A DNA stretch of 47,730 bases from Rhizobium alarense (GTDB lineage: Bacteria > Pseudomonadota > Alphaproteobacteria > Rhizobiales > Rhizobiaceae). Numbering within the stretch: the stretch's first letter is position 1; the number at the start of each line of letters is the position of its first letter. Where the stretch lies: NCBI RefSeq assembly GCF_021555155.1, contig NZ_JAKGBU010000001.1, positions 35,558 through 83,287 of the forward strand. Direction: 5' to 3'. The position numbers were made by a program, and so were the translations under genes. The notes beneath the pieces were generated by a model. That model saw only the letters and a list, made by a program, of their open reading frames with translations, did no database searches and had not been told where the DNA came from. Shown here piece by piece: positions 27,989 to 36,316 of this stretch.

Positions 27989-29029
27989 ATGACGAAGTAC
28001 AAGCTCGAGTACATCTGGCTCGATGGTTATACCCCGGTACCGAACCTCCGCGGCAAGACGCAGATCAAGGAATTCGAGACCTTCCCGACGCTCGAGCAGC
28101 TGCCGCTCTGGGGCTTTGACGGCTCCTCCACGATGCAGGCCGAAGGCCGCTCGTCCGACTGCGTGCTGAAGCCCGTCGCGCTCTATCCGGACCCGGCCCG
28201 CACCAACGGCGCGCTCGTGATGTGCGAAGTGATGATGCCGGACGGTGTCACGCCGCATCCGTCGAATGCCCGCGCGACGATCCTCGACGACGAGGGTGCG
28301 TGGTTCGGCTTCGAGCAGGAGTACTTCTTCTACCAGAACGGCCGCCCGCTCGGCTTTCCCGAGTCAGGCTACCCGGCGCCGCAGGGCCCGTACTACACCG
28401 GCGTCGGCTATTCCAACGTTGGTGACATCGCCCGCGAGATCGTCGAAGAGCATCTCGACCTCTGCCTCGCCGCCGGCATCAACCACGAAGGCATCAACGC
28501 CGAAGTGGCCAAGGGCCAATGGGAATTCCAGGTGTTCGGCAAGGGCTCCAAGCGCGCCGCCGACGAGGTCTGGATGGCACGCTACCTGCTTCTCCGCCTG
28601 ACGGAAAAATACGGCGTCGACATCGAGTTCCACTGCAAGCCGCTCGGCGACACCGACTGGAACGGCTCGGGCATGCACTGCAACTTCTCGACCAAATATA
28701 TGCGCGAAGTCGGCGGCAAGGCCTATTTCGAAGCGCTGATGGCGCAGTTCGACAAGAACCTGCAGGCCCATATCGACGTCTACGGCCCGGACAATGACAA
28801 GCGTCTGACCGGCAAGCATGAGACGGCGCCGTGGAACAAGTTCTCCTACGGTGTTGCCGACCGCGGCGCGTCGATCCGTGTTCCGCACTCCTTCGTCAAG
28901 AACGACTACAAGGGCTATCTGGAAGACCGCCGCCCGAACTCGCAGGGCGACCCCTACCAGATCGCTTCGCAGGTGCTGAAGACCATCTCGGAAGTTCCCA
29001 CCTCCGATTCGGCCTCGGCTGCCGCCTGA
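27989..29029 (+). CDS. glnII: Glutamine synthetase II (eukaryotic type)
   Basis: ATP-dependent ligation of ammonium to glutamate; the octameric GSII form typical of rhizobia and actinobacteria. The 346-residue product has LWGFDGSSTMQAEGRSSDC, the metal-site region GAWFGFEQEYFFY, WEFQVFGKGSKRAADE and the ATP/metal motif NGSGMHCNFSTK. Start at ATG 27989. Unlike GSI there is no adenylylation site. Regulation: sigma-54 promoter, a leader hairpin, and a divergent gstI-like gene. Confidence 0.97.
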   Translation: MTKYKLEYIWLDGYTPVPNLRGKTQIKEFETFPTLEQLPLWGFDGSSTMQAEGRSSDCVLKPVALYPDPARTNGALVMCEVMMPDGVTPHPSNARATILDDEGAWFGFEQEYFFYQNGRPLGFPESGYPAPQGPYYTGVGYSNVGDIAREIVEEHLDLCLAAGINHEGINAEVAKGQWEFQVFGKGSKRAADEVWMARYLLLRLTEKYGVDIEFHCKPLGDTDWNGSGMHCNFSTKYMREVGGKAYFEALMAQFDKNLQAHIDVYGPDNDKRLTGKHETAPWNKFSYGVADRGASIRVPHSFVKNDYKGYLEDRRPNSQGDPYQIASQVLKTISEVPTSDSASAAA

Positions 29030-29050
29030 CGACCTGCCTCCCAAGCGCGA

Positions 29051-29086
29051 AACCCTGCGAGCATCTGCTTGCGGGGTTTTCGTTTG
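29051..29086 (+). terminator. Rho-independent terminator of glnII
   Basis: A 13-bp stem with two G-U pairs (AACCCTGCGAGCA and TGCTTGCGGGGTT) followed by TTTTCGTTT, 22 bases after the stop. Confidence 0.85.
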
Positions 29087-29103
29087 TTCGAATGATCGCC
29101 GCG

Positions 29104-29631
29104 CTACATCAGGCGTGCCGCCGGCGTCTCGCCGAAGAGGACATGGGTCTTCACGCCCACGTCCGGCTCCTCGTCGGGGTTGAAGTTCGCCTTGGCGATC
29201 TCCCAGCCGAATTTCAGGGTGCTGCGGGTTGACGCCCAGATCTCGGCGTCGTCGAGATGCAGCGCGACCATCGTCAGCTTCGGGTCATCCTTGCCATGGT
29301 CGAACCAGGCCTCGACGACCGAGCTCCAGTATTCGTCGATCTTGATCGGATCCTTGCGCACCTCGATACGCCCGGCGAGGCAGGCATGATAATCATGATC
29401 CTTGCCGACCACGCAGAAATGAGCACGCGCGCCCGTGCCGATGGCATCGACGATTTCGGCGTCGGATTTGGTGAAGAACCAGATCATATTCGTCTGCCGG
29501 TCGAGATGGGGCGCCATGGGCTGCATGTGCATATGCGCGCCCTCGATGCCGAGCATGCCGGCATGGATCCTGTCGATCTCGTCGAAGAGCTGCTCCTTGG
29601 GATTTTCGCGGGCTTTGCGGAGACTGGACAT
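29104..29631 (-). CDS. Pyridoxamine 5'-phosphate oxidase-like flavin-binding protein
   Basis: The 175-residue product has the split-barrel fold of general-stress-protein-26-like PNPOx proteins: DRQTNMIWFFTKSDAEIVDA, AHFCVVGKDHDYHACLAGRI and the WFDHGKDDPKLTMVALHLDD end. Such proteins bind FMN or F420; the substrate is unknown. Start chosen at ATG 29629-29631 with AAGGA upstream; the longer frame is unsupported. It is convergent with glnII. Confidence 0.85.
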   Translation of the reverse strand: MSSLRKARENPKEQLFDEIDRIHAGMLGIEGAHMHMQPMAPHLDRQTNMIWFFTKSDAEIVDAIGTGARAHFCVVGKDHDYHACLAGRIEVRKDPIKIDEYWSSVVEAWFDHGKDDPKLTMVALHLDDAEIWASTRSTLKFGWEIAKANFNPDEEPDVGVKTHVLFGETPAARLM

Positions 29632-29813
29632 GTACCATTCCTTTCCTGTCTTGCAGTGCAACGGGACGGCTTTTGAACGTGCCGCGCGCCGCATGGTTCC
29701 CGGCTTCCGCCCTGTCCGGTGACACGATTGTGATTGGCCGGAACGGTACGATCGCTCGACCGGCAGGGTGCGACGCGGCATAGTTTTTGGCGGATCGATG
29801 ACCGGAGCCGCCC

Positions 29814-30653
29814 ATGCAGCCAGTGCCGCTCATTCTCGCAGCCGCGTCCCTCCTTCTGCTATGGTTCCTCGCCCCGCCGGCGCGGGCGCAGCAGGACGAC
29901 CGTCCCGTCAGCCAGTGCCAGATGATCGCGCAGACCCTGCCGCAAGTCACCTTCGCGCGCTTCGAACCGGCGGGCACCCTGCTCGCCCAGGCCGACGAGA
30001 AGGCCGAGGTAAAGATCACCTATGTCGGACATTCGACCTTCTTCATCGAGACGCCCGGCGGCATCAAGATCGCGACCGACTACAGCGGCTGGTACAAGCC
30101 GCCGGCGCTGCCCGACGTGGTGACGATGAACAAGGCGCATTCGAGCCACTACACGCTCAGCCCCGGGCCCGGCATCCGGCACGTTCTGCACGGCTGGGAC
30201 GACGACGCCCCGGAAGGAGCGGATCACCACGTGATGGTCGGCGACACTTATGTGCGCAACGTGCCGACCGACATCCGCTCCTGGGGCGGCGCCATGGAGC
30301 ACAACGGCAATTCGATCTTCATCTTCGAGGTGGCCGGCCTCTGCATCGGCCATCTCGGCCACCTCCACCACGAACTGACCGACACGCAGTATGCCGAGAT
30401 CGGTCGACTCGACATCCTGATGGTTCCGGTCGACGGCGGCCTGACCATGGGCGCGGAAAGCATGAGCGCCGTGGTCAAGCGCCTGCGCTCGGCGCTGATC
30501 CTGCCGATGCATCGCCGCGGCCCGCCGATCGGCCGGTTCCTCGCCATGTTCGGAGAGGACTTCGACACGGTCACCGACGACGATGCGACCATTGTCGTCT
30601 CGATCCGCAACTTGCCGAAGCGTCCGACCATCCATATTCTCGCCGGCGTCTGA
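29814..30653 (+). CDS. Exported MBL-fold metal-dependent hydrolase (UlaG-like)
   Basis: The 279-residue product has a signal peptide (MQPVPLILAAASLLLLWFLA, cleaved near PARA) and a beta-lactamase-like fold: ITYVGHSTFFIETPGGIKIATD, MNKAHSSHYT, GLCIGHLGHLHH and LILPMHRRG. The usual HxHxDH is replaced by NKAHSSHYT, as in UlaG/YhfI-like branches with an altered metal site. The substrate is unknown. The next gene begins 15 bases downstream. Confidence 0.82.
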   Translation: MQPVPLILAAASLLLLWFLAPPARAQQDDRPVSQCQMIAQTLPQVTFARFEPAGTLLAQADEKAEVKITYVGHSTFFIETPGGIKIATDYSGWYKPPALPDVVTMNKAHSSHYTLSPGPGIRHVLHGWDDDAPEGADHHVMVGDTYVRNVPTDIRSWGGAMEHNGNSIFIFEVAGLCIGHLGHLHHELTDTQYAEIGRLDILMVPVDGGLTMGAESMSAVVKRLRSALILPMHRRGPPIGRFLAMFGEDFDTVTDDDATIVVSIRNLPKRPTIHILAGV

Positions 30654-30668
30654 CGCCGGAGTTCCAGC

Positions 30669-31172
30669 ATGCCCTTGCGCCGCGCCTTGATCGTCCTCCT
30701 GCTCGGCACCGGGCCGGCCTCAGCCGATGGCGGAGCGCCTTCCCCGACGGGACCGGCGCTCGATTCCGGCCAGCCGCAGCAGATGATCGACGAGCCGACA
30801 TCGAAACAGCTTCCCCCTGCCCGGCTCGTCGACAAGGCCGAACAGTTCGTCATGCCCTCCGGCAATATCGGTTGCACCTATATTCCCGAAGGCGGCACCG
30901 ACACCTACCAGCCTCCGGACGGCGGCCCGGAGCTTTCCTGCGATCGCGTCGAGCCGATCTATCTGCGCGCCGTGCTTGGCAGGTCGGGCAAGGCGGCCAT
31001 CCTGAGGGACGTCGGCGACCCTGGCTGTTGCAGCGCCGGAACCGTCATCCCCTATGGCCAGACCTGGTCCGCGGGGCCTTTCACCTGCTATTCCGAGCGC
31101 ACAGGATTGACCTGCGAACGCGAGGACGGTCACTCCTTCCTGCTGAGCCGGGCGCGCGTGCGCGCCGAGTGA
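30669..31172 (+). CDS. Exported cysteine-containing protein (DUF6636-like)
   Basis: The 167-residue product has a short signal peptide (MPLRRALIVLLLGTGPASAD) and a C-terminal domain with six cysteines: FVMPSGNIGCTYIP, LSCDR, DPGCC, FTCYSE and LTCERE. The pattern is that of secreted DUF6636-like proteins with disulfides. It is 15 bases after the MBL gene and probably co-transcribed. Function unknown. Confidence 0.72.
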   Translation: MPLRRALIVLLLGTGPASADGGAPSPTGPALDSGQPQQMIDEPTSKQLPPARLVDKAEQFVMPSGNIGCTYIPEGGTDTYQPPDGGPELSCDRVEPIYLRAVLGRSGKAAILRDVGDPGCCSAGTVIPYGQTWSAGPFTCYSERTGLTCEREDGHSFLLSRARVRAE

Positions 31173-31344
31173 CGCTGCGCTCACCGCTTTGTTCATCTCG
31201 CTGCTGGACGGCGCGCGGCAATGAAATTATAAGGCGGCATTCCGAAAACCGGGGCAGCAGGCTGTCGCATTGTGAAGGCGTGCGTCCCGTCACACGATCA
31301 GGGCGGCCAGGAAACCACCGGACGCCGAACGAGACAGGGGTGCC

Positions 31345-32091
31345 ATGGCTGGCCATTCACAGTTCAAGAATATCATGCACCGCAAGGGCCGGCAGGATGC
31401 CGTGCGGTCGAAAATGTTCTCCAAGCTTGCGCGCGAAATTACCGTCGCGGCAAAGACCGGCATGGCCGATCCGGGGATGAACCCGCGTCTGCGGCTGGCG
31501 ATCCAGAACGCCAAGGCGCAGTCGATGCCGAAGGACAACATCGAGCGCGCCATCAAGAAGGCATCCGGCGGTGACGCGGAGAACTACGAGGAAGTGCGCT
31601 ACGAGGGCTACGGCCCGGGCGGCGTCGCCGTCATCGTCGAGGCGCTGACCGACAACCGCAACCGCACGGCCTCCTCCGTGCGCTCGACCTTCACCAAGGC
31701 CGGCGGCGCGCTGGGTGAGACCGGCTCGGTCTCCTTTTCCTTCGACCGCGTCGGCGAGATCACCTACAAGCTTTCGGCAGGCGACGCCGATTCCATCATG
31801 GAAGCCGCCATCGAAGCAGGCGCCGAGGATGTGACGTCGGACGAGGACGGCCACACGATCATCTGCGGCTTCGAGAACATCGGCGAGGTTTCCAGGGCGC
31901 TCGAGGAAACGCTCGGCGAGGCCGAGACCGTCAAGGCCATCTGGAAGCCGCAGAACACCGTGCCGGTCGACGAGGAGAAGGCGCAGTCGCTGATGAAGCT
32001 CATCGACACGCTGGACGACGACGACGACGTGCAGAACGTCTATTCGAATTTCGAAGTCTCCGACGAGGTGATGGCCAAGCTTTCGGCCTGA
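31345..32091 (+). CDS. yebC: YebC/TACO1 family protein
   Basis: Ribosome-associated factor that helps translate proline stretches in the bacterial YebC family and acts as a regulator in some species. The 248-residue product starts [20 protein letters not shown], a signature N-terminus, and has [20 protein letters not shown] and [10 protein letters not shown]-like ([15 protein letters not shown]) cores. Length normal. It is the usual upstream neighbour of ruvC in rhizobia; here a monooxygenase gene on the other strand sits between. Confidence 0.96.
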   Translation: MAGHSQFKNIMHRKGRQDAVRSKMFSKLAREITVAAKTGMADPGMNPRLRLAIQNAKAQSMPKDNIERAIKKASGGDAENYEEVRYEGYGPGGVAVIVEALTDNRNRTASSVRSTFTKAGGALGETGSVSFSFDRVGEITYKLSAGDADSIMEAAIEAGAEDVTSDEDGHTIICGFENIGEVSRALEETLGEAETVKAIWKPQNTVPVDEEKAQSLMKLIDTLDDDDDVQNVYSNFEVSDEVMAKLSA

Positions 32092-32109
32092 TCGACCGAC
32101 AGGAACGGG

Positions 32110-32139
32110 AAGGGGCCGTGCGGAAACGCGCGGCCCCTT
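32110..32139. terminator. Bidirectional-type hairpin between yebC and the monooxygenase gene
   Basis: Stem AAGGGGCCG / CGGCCCCTT around a 12-base loop. It lies between convergent genes and could serve both; T runs are short (CTTCGCGTTTC on the plus side). Confidence 0.65.
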
Positions 32140-32145
32140 CGCGTT

Positions 32146-33147
32146 TCAGGCAGCCTTCGCGAGTTCCTGCCGTGCCTCGGCGAAGAGGCGGACGGATTTC
32201 AGCCTTGCGTCCATGTCGAAGATCGGCATGGAGACGATCAGTTCGTCGGCTTTCGTCAGCGACAGGAATTCGGCGATACGGCGGCGGACCTTGTCCGGAC
32301 CGCCGACGACCGCATATTGCAGCGTATGCCCGACCATGATGCGCTCCTGTTCGCTCCAGAAGCCGTCCATCGAGGCGAGCGGCGGCGGAAAGGCATCCGG
32401 CGTGCCGCGCCGCAGGCGCACGAAGGATTGCTGCATGGAGGTGAAGAGATGATCGGCCTCCGCATCCGTCTCCGCCGCGGCCCCCATGACGCCCACCATG
32501 ACATGTGGCCGGTCGAGATGTTGCGAGGGTTCGAAGCGCTCGCGATAGATCTCCAGCGCCGAAAGCAGCATGTCCGGCGCGAAATGCGACGCGAAGGCGA
32601 AGGGCAGGCCGAGCATGGCCGCCAGATGCGCCGAATAATGGCTGGAACCGAGCAGCCAGACCGGCACTTCGCTTCCGGCGCCCGGCACCGCGACGATGCG
32701 CTGGTCCGGCTTCAACGGCGCCATCAGGCCGATGAGCTCGACGACGTCCTGCGGAAAGTTATCGGCCGCCGCCTCCATGTTGCGGCGGAGCGCTCGGGCT
32801 GTCGCCATGTCCGTCCCGGGCGCGCGGCCGAGGCCGAGATCGATGCGGCCGGGAAAGAGCGCTTCCAGCGTGCCGAACTGCTCGGCGATCACGAGCGGCG
32901 AGTGGTTCGGCAGCATGATGCCGCCCGAGCCGACACGGATAGACCTGGTGCCCGAGGCGACATGCTGGATGACGAGGGAGGTGGCGGCGCTCGCAATGCC
33001 GCGCATGCCGTGGTGCTCGGCCAGCCAGAAGCGCTCGTAGCCGTGGGCCTCCGCCTCCTGCGCAAGCCGGCGGGAATTTGCAAGCGACTGGGCAACGGTG
33101 CCGCCTTCGATGACCGGGGAGAGGTCGAGGATGGAAAAGGGCACCAT
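32146..33147 (-). CDS. Luciferase-like monooxygenase (LLM) family flavin enzyme
   Basis: The 333-residue product matches the MsnO8/YhbW-like LLM group: [14 protein letters not shown] at the start, [31 protein letters not shown] and [17 protein letters not shown], all standard. FMNH2-dependent; substrate not known. It is divergent from ruvC across 170 bases. Confidence 0.92.
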   Translation of the reverse strand: MVPFSILDLSPVIEGGTVAQSLANSRRLAQEAEAHGYERFWLAEHHGMRGIASAATSLVIQHVASGTRSIRVGSGGIMLPNHSPLVIAEQFGTLEALFPGRIDLGLGRAPGTDMATARALRRNMEAAADNFPQDVVELIGLMAPLKPDQRIVAVPGAGSEVPVWLLGSSHYSAHLAAMLGLPFAFASHFAPDMLLSALEIYRERFEPSQHLDRPHVMVGVMGAAAETDAEADHLFTSMQQSFVRLRRGTPDAFPPPLASMDGFWSEQERIMVGHTLQYAVVGGPDKVRRRIAEFLSLTKADELIVSMPIFDMDARLKSVRLFAEARQELAKAA

Positions 33148-33317
33148 GGCGCTGCCTCGCTGTGAGCGGTTCTCATTGCAGTGGCATGTAGGTTCAATTT
33201 TCTTCCATCCAAGGCGCCACGGCGAGAAAACCGACCGGCACGGCCGGCCGATGCGTATGTTTTTGTTTTGTTCACATTTCGCTGGCAGGGTCCGGCCCGA
33301 GGGAATAGGGTTTGTCC

Positions 33318-33830
33318 ATGCAGGAAACGATTCGCATCATCGGCATCGATCCGGGGCTTCGCCGCACCGGCTGGGGCATCATCGAGACACTCGGCAATTC
33401 GTTGCGTTTCGTCGCATCCGGCACGGTGACCTCGGACGGCGAGATGGATCTGGCGTCACGGCTCTGCCAGTTGCACGACGGCCTCGCCGACATCGTCCAC
33501 AGCTACAAGCCGGACGAGGCAGCGGTCGAGCAGACCTTCGTCAACAAGGACGCGACGGCGACGCTGAAGCTCGGACAGGCCCGCGGCATCGCCATGCTGG
33601 TGCCGGCGCGCGCCGGACTTCGCGTGGCGGAATATGCGCCGAACGCCGTCAAGAAGGCGGTCATCGGCGTTGGCCACGGCGAGAAGCAGCAGATCCACAT
33701 GATGCTGAAGGTGCTGATGCCGAAGGCCACCTTCACCGGCAACGATGCCGCCGACGCGCTCGCCATCGCCATCTGCCACGCGCACAATCGGCAGGGCCTG
33801 TCCGGCCGTCTCGCCAAGCTCGCCGGCTGA
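33318..33830 (+). CDS. ruvC: Holliday-junction resolvase RuvC
   Basis: Endonuclease that resolves Holliday junctions held by RuvAB. The 170-residue product begins [20 protein letters not shown], with the first catalytic aspartate at residue 11, the glutamate in [11 protein letters not shown], and the C-terminal acidic pair in [13 protein letters not shown]. Start at ATG 33318; a TTG two codons earlier is less likely. Its last codons ([10 protein letters not shown]) are partly copied about 750 bases downstream, see the repeat at 34565-34632. In most rhizobia ruvA follows directly; here two toxin-antitoxin modules come first. Confidence 0.96.
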   Translation: MQETIRIIGIDPGLRRTGWGIIETLGNSLRFVASGTVTSDGEMDLASRLCQLHDGLADIVHSYKPDEAAVEQTFVNKDATATLKLGQARGIAMLVPARAGLRVAEYAPNAVKKAVIGVGHGEKQQIHMMLKVLMPKATFTGNDAADALAIAICHAHNRQGLSGRLAKLAG

Positions 33831-33837
33831 TTTGTTC

Positions 33838-33885
33838 TTGACTTGTTCCAGCTCGGGCGATAAGTAATACCTCAGAGGTATTACC
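33838..33885 (+). promoter_or_regulatory. Promoter and perfect 21-bp operator of vapBC module 1
   Basis: TTGACT at 33838-33843, a 17-base spacer and a weak -10 (TAAGTA at 33861) overlap the operator. The operator, 33864-33884, is a perfect palindrome with 10-base arms (GTAATACCTC and GAGGTATTAC) and one central base. It includes the GAGGT ribosome-binding site and ends one base before the ATG. This suits autorepression by the VapB-VapC complex and could also form an mRNA hairpin masking the start. Confidence 0.8.
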
Positions 33886-34149
33886 ATGCGCGTTACGGAA
33901 AAAGGCCAGGTTACCATTCCCAAGGACATCCGCGATCGGCTGAACATCGGCCCCGGATCGGAGGTTGATTTTGTCGCTGACGAGAAGGGCGCGCGTTTGA
34001 TCGTTGTCTCCGGCGGCAAATTTCGGGAACCCCAGGACTTCGAAAGCTGGATCAATAGCGTGAGCGGCACTTTCGACACCGGCGGCATGACGACGGACGA
34101 ATATATGGAATGGCTGAGGGGGCCGCGCGATGACCTCGGTTCTGATTGA
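33886..34149 (+). CDS. vapB: VapB-type antitoxin 1 (SpoVT/AbrB fold)
   Basis: The 87-residue product has the swapped-hairpin AbrB domain (MRVTEKGQVTIPKDIRDRLNI, then GSEVDFV) and a C-terminal tail that would wrap the toxin (DEYMEWLRGPRDD). It neutralises VapC and binds its own operator. The toxin gene overlaps its end by 20 bases. Similar N-terminus to module 2, MRVT-(E/S)-KGQVTIP, fits duplication. Confidence 0.93.
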   Translation: MRVTEKGQVTIPKDIRDRLNIGPGSEVDFVADEKGARLIVVSGGKFREPQDFESWINSVSGTFDTGGMTTDEYMEWLRGPRDDLGSD

Positions 34150-34546
34150 CACGAACATCTTCATCGACGTCTTCGGACCGGAAACGCCGTTCAGGACCTG
34201 GTCGTCCAGGACCATCGTCTCGCTCAGGTCGCGGGCGCAGTTTGTCATGACGCCGGTCGTCTGGTCGGAACTGGCAGGCCTGTTGCCAAGCGAGGACGAG
34301 CTGGCGCTGGTGCTGTCGCGGCTCAACCTGCAGCGCGAGGCTTTGCCCTTTTCCGCAGCCTATCGGGCCGGTCTCGTGCACCAGCGCTATCGAAGGGCGG
34401 GTGGCCAGCGTGAGCGGACGTTGCCGGATTTCCTGATAGGCGCGCATGCGGAAACCCGGGGACATCACCTGCTCACCCGCGACACGGCTCGGTATCGTTC
34501 GTATTTTCCGTCGCTCGACATCATTTCTCCTGAAACCCACCCCTGA
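34130..34546 (+). CDS. vapC: VapC-type PIN ribonuclease toxin 1
   Basis: The 138-residue product has the PIN active-site acids in order: D7 (VLIDTNIF), E in VVWSELAG, D in [10 protein letters not shown] and D in LLTRDTARY. VapC toxins cleave specific RNAs, often initiator tRNA. The C-terminal 44 residues are about two-thirds identical to those of toxin 2 (30 of 44 by eye), ending PETHP in both. It lies between ruvC and ruvA, with module 2 following. Confidence 0.92.
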   Translation: MTSVLIDTNIFIDVFGPETPFRTWSSRTIVSLRSRAQFVMTPVVWSELAGLLPSEDELALVLSRLNLQREALPFSAAYRAGLVHQRYRRAGGQRERTLPDFLIGAHAETRGHHLLTRDTARYRSYFPSLDIISPETHP

Positions 34547-34564
34547 CACCGCCAACTTCCTTGT

Positions 34565-34632
34565 GCGCAACGTGCGGAGGCTTTCCGGGCGGCTGGCCAA
34601 GCTCGTGGGGCGATTTGTTCTTGACTTGTTCC
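34565..34632 (+). repeat. Second copy of the ruvC 3' end and vapBC promoter
   Basis: From about 34565 the DNA resembles the end of ruvC: GGGCGGCTGGCCAAGCTCG here against GGCCGTCTCGCCAAGCTCG there, followed by an identical GATTTGTTCTTGACTTGTTC (33828 onward and 34611 onward). Translated it would read [10 protein letters not shown], against [10 protein letters not shown] at the RuvC end. This marks a tandem duplication of a unit running from the end of ruvC through vapBC, and it shows that the unit arose in place. Confidence 0.85.
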
Positions 34633-34662
34633 GTTGGTAAGAATATTCCTTACATTGTAAGG
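34621..34662 (+). promoter_or_regulatory. Promoter and operator of vapBC module 2
   Basis: TTGACT (34621-34626), 17 bases, TATTCC (34644-34649). The palindrome CCTTACATTGTAAGG (34648-34662) overlaps the -10 and contains the AGGAG site of vapB2; a second, imperfect repeat (GTAAGAATATTCCTTAC) overlaps it upstream. The operator sequence differs from that of module 1, although the core promoter is the same, so the two modules should have separated their control. Confidence 0.78.
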
Positions 34663-34670
34663 AGAGCGAG

Positions 34671-34925
34671 ATGCGCGTCACATCCAAGGGCCAGGTCACC
34701 ATTCCGCGCGATCTTCGTGTGCTCGCCGGCATCGAGCCGAACAGCGAGGTCGTGATCGGCCTCGACGGCGACACGGTGACCATTGTTGCGAAGGACAGGG
34801 TCAGGCAGGTCGAGGACCGGCAGCGGCTCGACCGGTTCCTGGAGGCGCTTCGCAGGCTGGAAGGCACCGGTGATCAGGCGATCGATGCCGACGAGCTGAC
34901 ACGCATCATGCGGGATCGCGATTGA
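34671..34925 (+). CDS. vapB: VapB-type antitoxin 2 (SpoVT/AbrB fold)
   Basis: The 84-residue product has MRVTSKGQVTIPRDLRVLAG and IEPNSEVVIGLDGDTVTIV, an AbrB-type DNA-binding domain, and a charged C-terminal helix (RLDRFLEALRRLEGTG). Ribosome-binding site GGAG lies inside the operator. The toxin gene starts one base after its stop. Paralogous to antitoxin 1 at the N-terminus, with a diverged tail, as expected for non-cross-reacting pairs. Confidence 0.92.
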   Translation: MRVTSKGQVTIPRDLRVLAGIEPNSEVVIGLDGDTVTIVAKDRVRQVEDRQRLDRFLEALRRLEGTGDQAIDADELTRIMRDRD

Positions 34926-34926
34926 G

Positions 34927-35340
34927 ATGGCGACGCTCGTCGACACCAATGTGCTGGTGGACCTCGCGGTCCGCGATCCGCGCTGGCATCGATGGTCGAG
35001 CGACCAGTTGGCAGCGGCCGCCAGACGCGGCGCAGTCGTCATCAACCAGATCGTCTATTCCGAATTTTCCTATCGTTACGACGATCCCGATACAGTCGAG
35101 GCTCTGCTTCCCGAAAGCGCGTTCCTGCGCGAGGGGCTGCCCTGGGCGGCGGCCTTTGCGGCGGCACAGGCGTTCCGGCTCTATCGCACGCTTGGCGGGC
35201 GCAGGGAGCGCATGCTTCCGGATTTCCTGATCGGCGCCCATGCCGCCGTTCGCGGCTATCCGGTTCTCACCCGCGACCCGTCGGGATACCGATCCTATTT
35301 CCCGACAGTCGAACTCATCACGCCGGAGACGCATCCATGA
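34927..35340 (+). CDS. vapC: VapC-type PIN ribonuclease toxin 2
   Basis: The 137-residue product has D6 ([10 protein letters not shown]), E in [10 protein letters not shown] in [10 protein letters not shown] and D in [13 protein letters not shown], the PIN acids in order. It is paralogous to toxin 1 (same ending, PETHP). It ends 13 bases before the ruvA start, so ruvA is read from transcripts passing through two toxin-antitoxin modules or from their promoters. Confidence 0.92.
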   Translation: MATLVDTNVLVDLAVRDPRWHRWSSDQLAAAARRGAVVINQIVYSEFSYRYDDPDTVEALLPESAFLREGLPWAAAFAAAQAFRLYRTLGGRRERMLPDFLIGAHAAVRGYPVLTRDPSGYRSYFPTVELITPETHP

Positions 35341-35353
35341 CACGAGGCCAGCG

Positions 35354-35971
35354 ATGATCGGCAAACTCAAAGGCACCATCGACGAGATCGGCGAGGACCA
35401 TGTGGTCGTCGACGTGCACGGGGTCGGTTATGTCGCCTTCTGCTCGTCGCGCACACTCGGCCGGCTCGGCAGCCCAGGCGAGGCGGCAGTCCTCTTCATC
35501 GAGACCTATGTGCGCGAGGACCAACTGAGGCTCTTCGGCTTCCTGACCGCACTGGAGCGCGAATGGTTCCGCCTGTTGCAGAGTGTGCAGGGCGTCGGCT
35601 CGAAGGTGGCGCTCGCCGTTCTGTCGACACTGACCCCAGGCGAACTCGCCAATGCGATTGCGTTGCAGGACAGGACCAGCGTGTCACGGGCACCGGGAGT
35701 CGGTCCGAAGGTCGCAATCCGCATCGTCACGGAACTCAAGAACAAGGCACCCGCCTTTGCCGGCGAGGCGGCGGCATCGATCGGGCTGAAGCAGGAACTG
35801 GGTGAAGGCGTCGCCGCCGCACCGGTTGCGGATGCAGTCTCGGCGCTCACAAACCTCGGCTATTCGCGCGACCAGGCGGCGAATGCCATCGCCGCGGCCT
35901 TGAAGAATGGCGGTGAAGGGGCGGATAGCGCGAAACTGATCCGGCTGGGGCTGAAGGAACTGGCGCGATGA
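35354..35971 (+). CDS. ruvA: Holliday-junction branch-migration protein RuvA
   Basis: Tetramer that binds Holliday junctions and docks RuvB motors. The 205-residue product starts [20 protein letters not shown] and has the helix-hairpin-helix pairs [14 protein letters not shown] and [17 protein letters not shown], with a C-terminal RuvB-contacting domain ([15 protein letters not shown]). Start at ATG 35354 with GAGG upstream; the longer frame overlaps vapC2. Its stop lies in ATGA, the form expected for direct overlap with ruvB, but ruvB is now 740 bases away. Confidence 0.95.
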   Translation: MIGKLKGTIDEIGEDHVVVDVHGVGYVAFCSSRTLGRLGSPGEAAVLFIETYVREDQLRLFGFLTALEREWFRLLQSVQGVGSKVALAVLSTLTPGELANAIALQDRTSVSRAPGVGPKVAIRIVTELKNKAPAFAGEAAASIGLKQELGEGVAAAPVADAVSALTNLGYSRDQAANAIAAALKNGGEGADSAKLIRLGLKELAR

Positions 35972-35988
35972 TTGCCGCAGTCGGCTTA

Positions 35989-36033
35989 TCTTACTTGACT
36001 GCAAGCGTAAGAATTTTGAAGGATCGTAAGAAT
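35989..36033 (+). promoter_or_regulatory. Probable promoter/operator of vapBC module 3
   Basis: Inverted repeat TCTTAC (35989-35994) and GTAAGA (36007-36012) around the -35-like TTGACT (35995-36000). A direct repeat CGTAAGAAT occurs at 36006-36014 and 36025-36033, the latter running into the start codon. I cannot identify a convincing -10. Unrelated in detail to the other two operators apart from CTTAC/GTAAG half-sites shared with module 2. Confidence 0.55.
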
Positions 36034-36316
36034 GGGTGCGTTCACGACCTTGACCTCGAAAGGGCAGTTGACCATTCCCAAGGAGGTGCGCGACGCCCTG
36101 AATTTGAAGCCGGGCACACGCTTCCATGTCGGCGTGCGCAACGGCCAGGTCGTCGCGGTTCCGAAGAACAAGAAACTGGCCGACCTTGTCGGTATTCTCG
36201 GCAAGCCGCCCAACGGGGTCAGCCTCTCCGTCGCGGAGATGTCGGAAGCCGTGATGGACGCTGCCGCGGACGATGACGCGCGCATCGTTCGTGAATGGAA
36301 GAACGGGACGTCATGA
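36032..36316 (+). CDS. Antitoxin 3 (SpoVT/AbrB fold)
   Basis: The 94-residue product has FTTLTSKGQLTIPKEVRDAL and NLKPGTRFHV, an AbrB-type domain, then a tail (GVSLSVAEMSEAVMDAAADD). It is only distantly like antitoxins 1 and 2, so module 3 was acquired separately. The toxin start overlaps its stop. Confidence 0.9.
   Translation: MGAFTTLTSKGQLTIPKEVRDALNLKPGTRFHVGVRNGQVVAVPKNKKLADLVGILGKPPNGVSLSVAEMSEAVMDAAADDDARIVREWKNGTS

Noticed and set aside
35968-36276. Open frame starting in the ruvA stop ([13 protein letters not shown])
   Set aside because: Out of frame with antitoxin 3, which has the clear AbrB motif and start at 36032. The ATG is probably the relic of the old ruvA-ruvB overlap.
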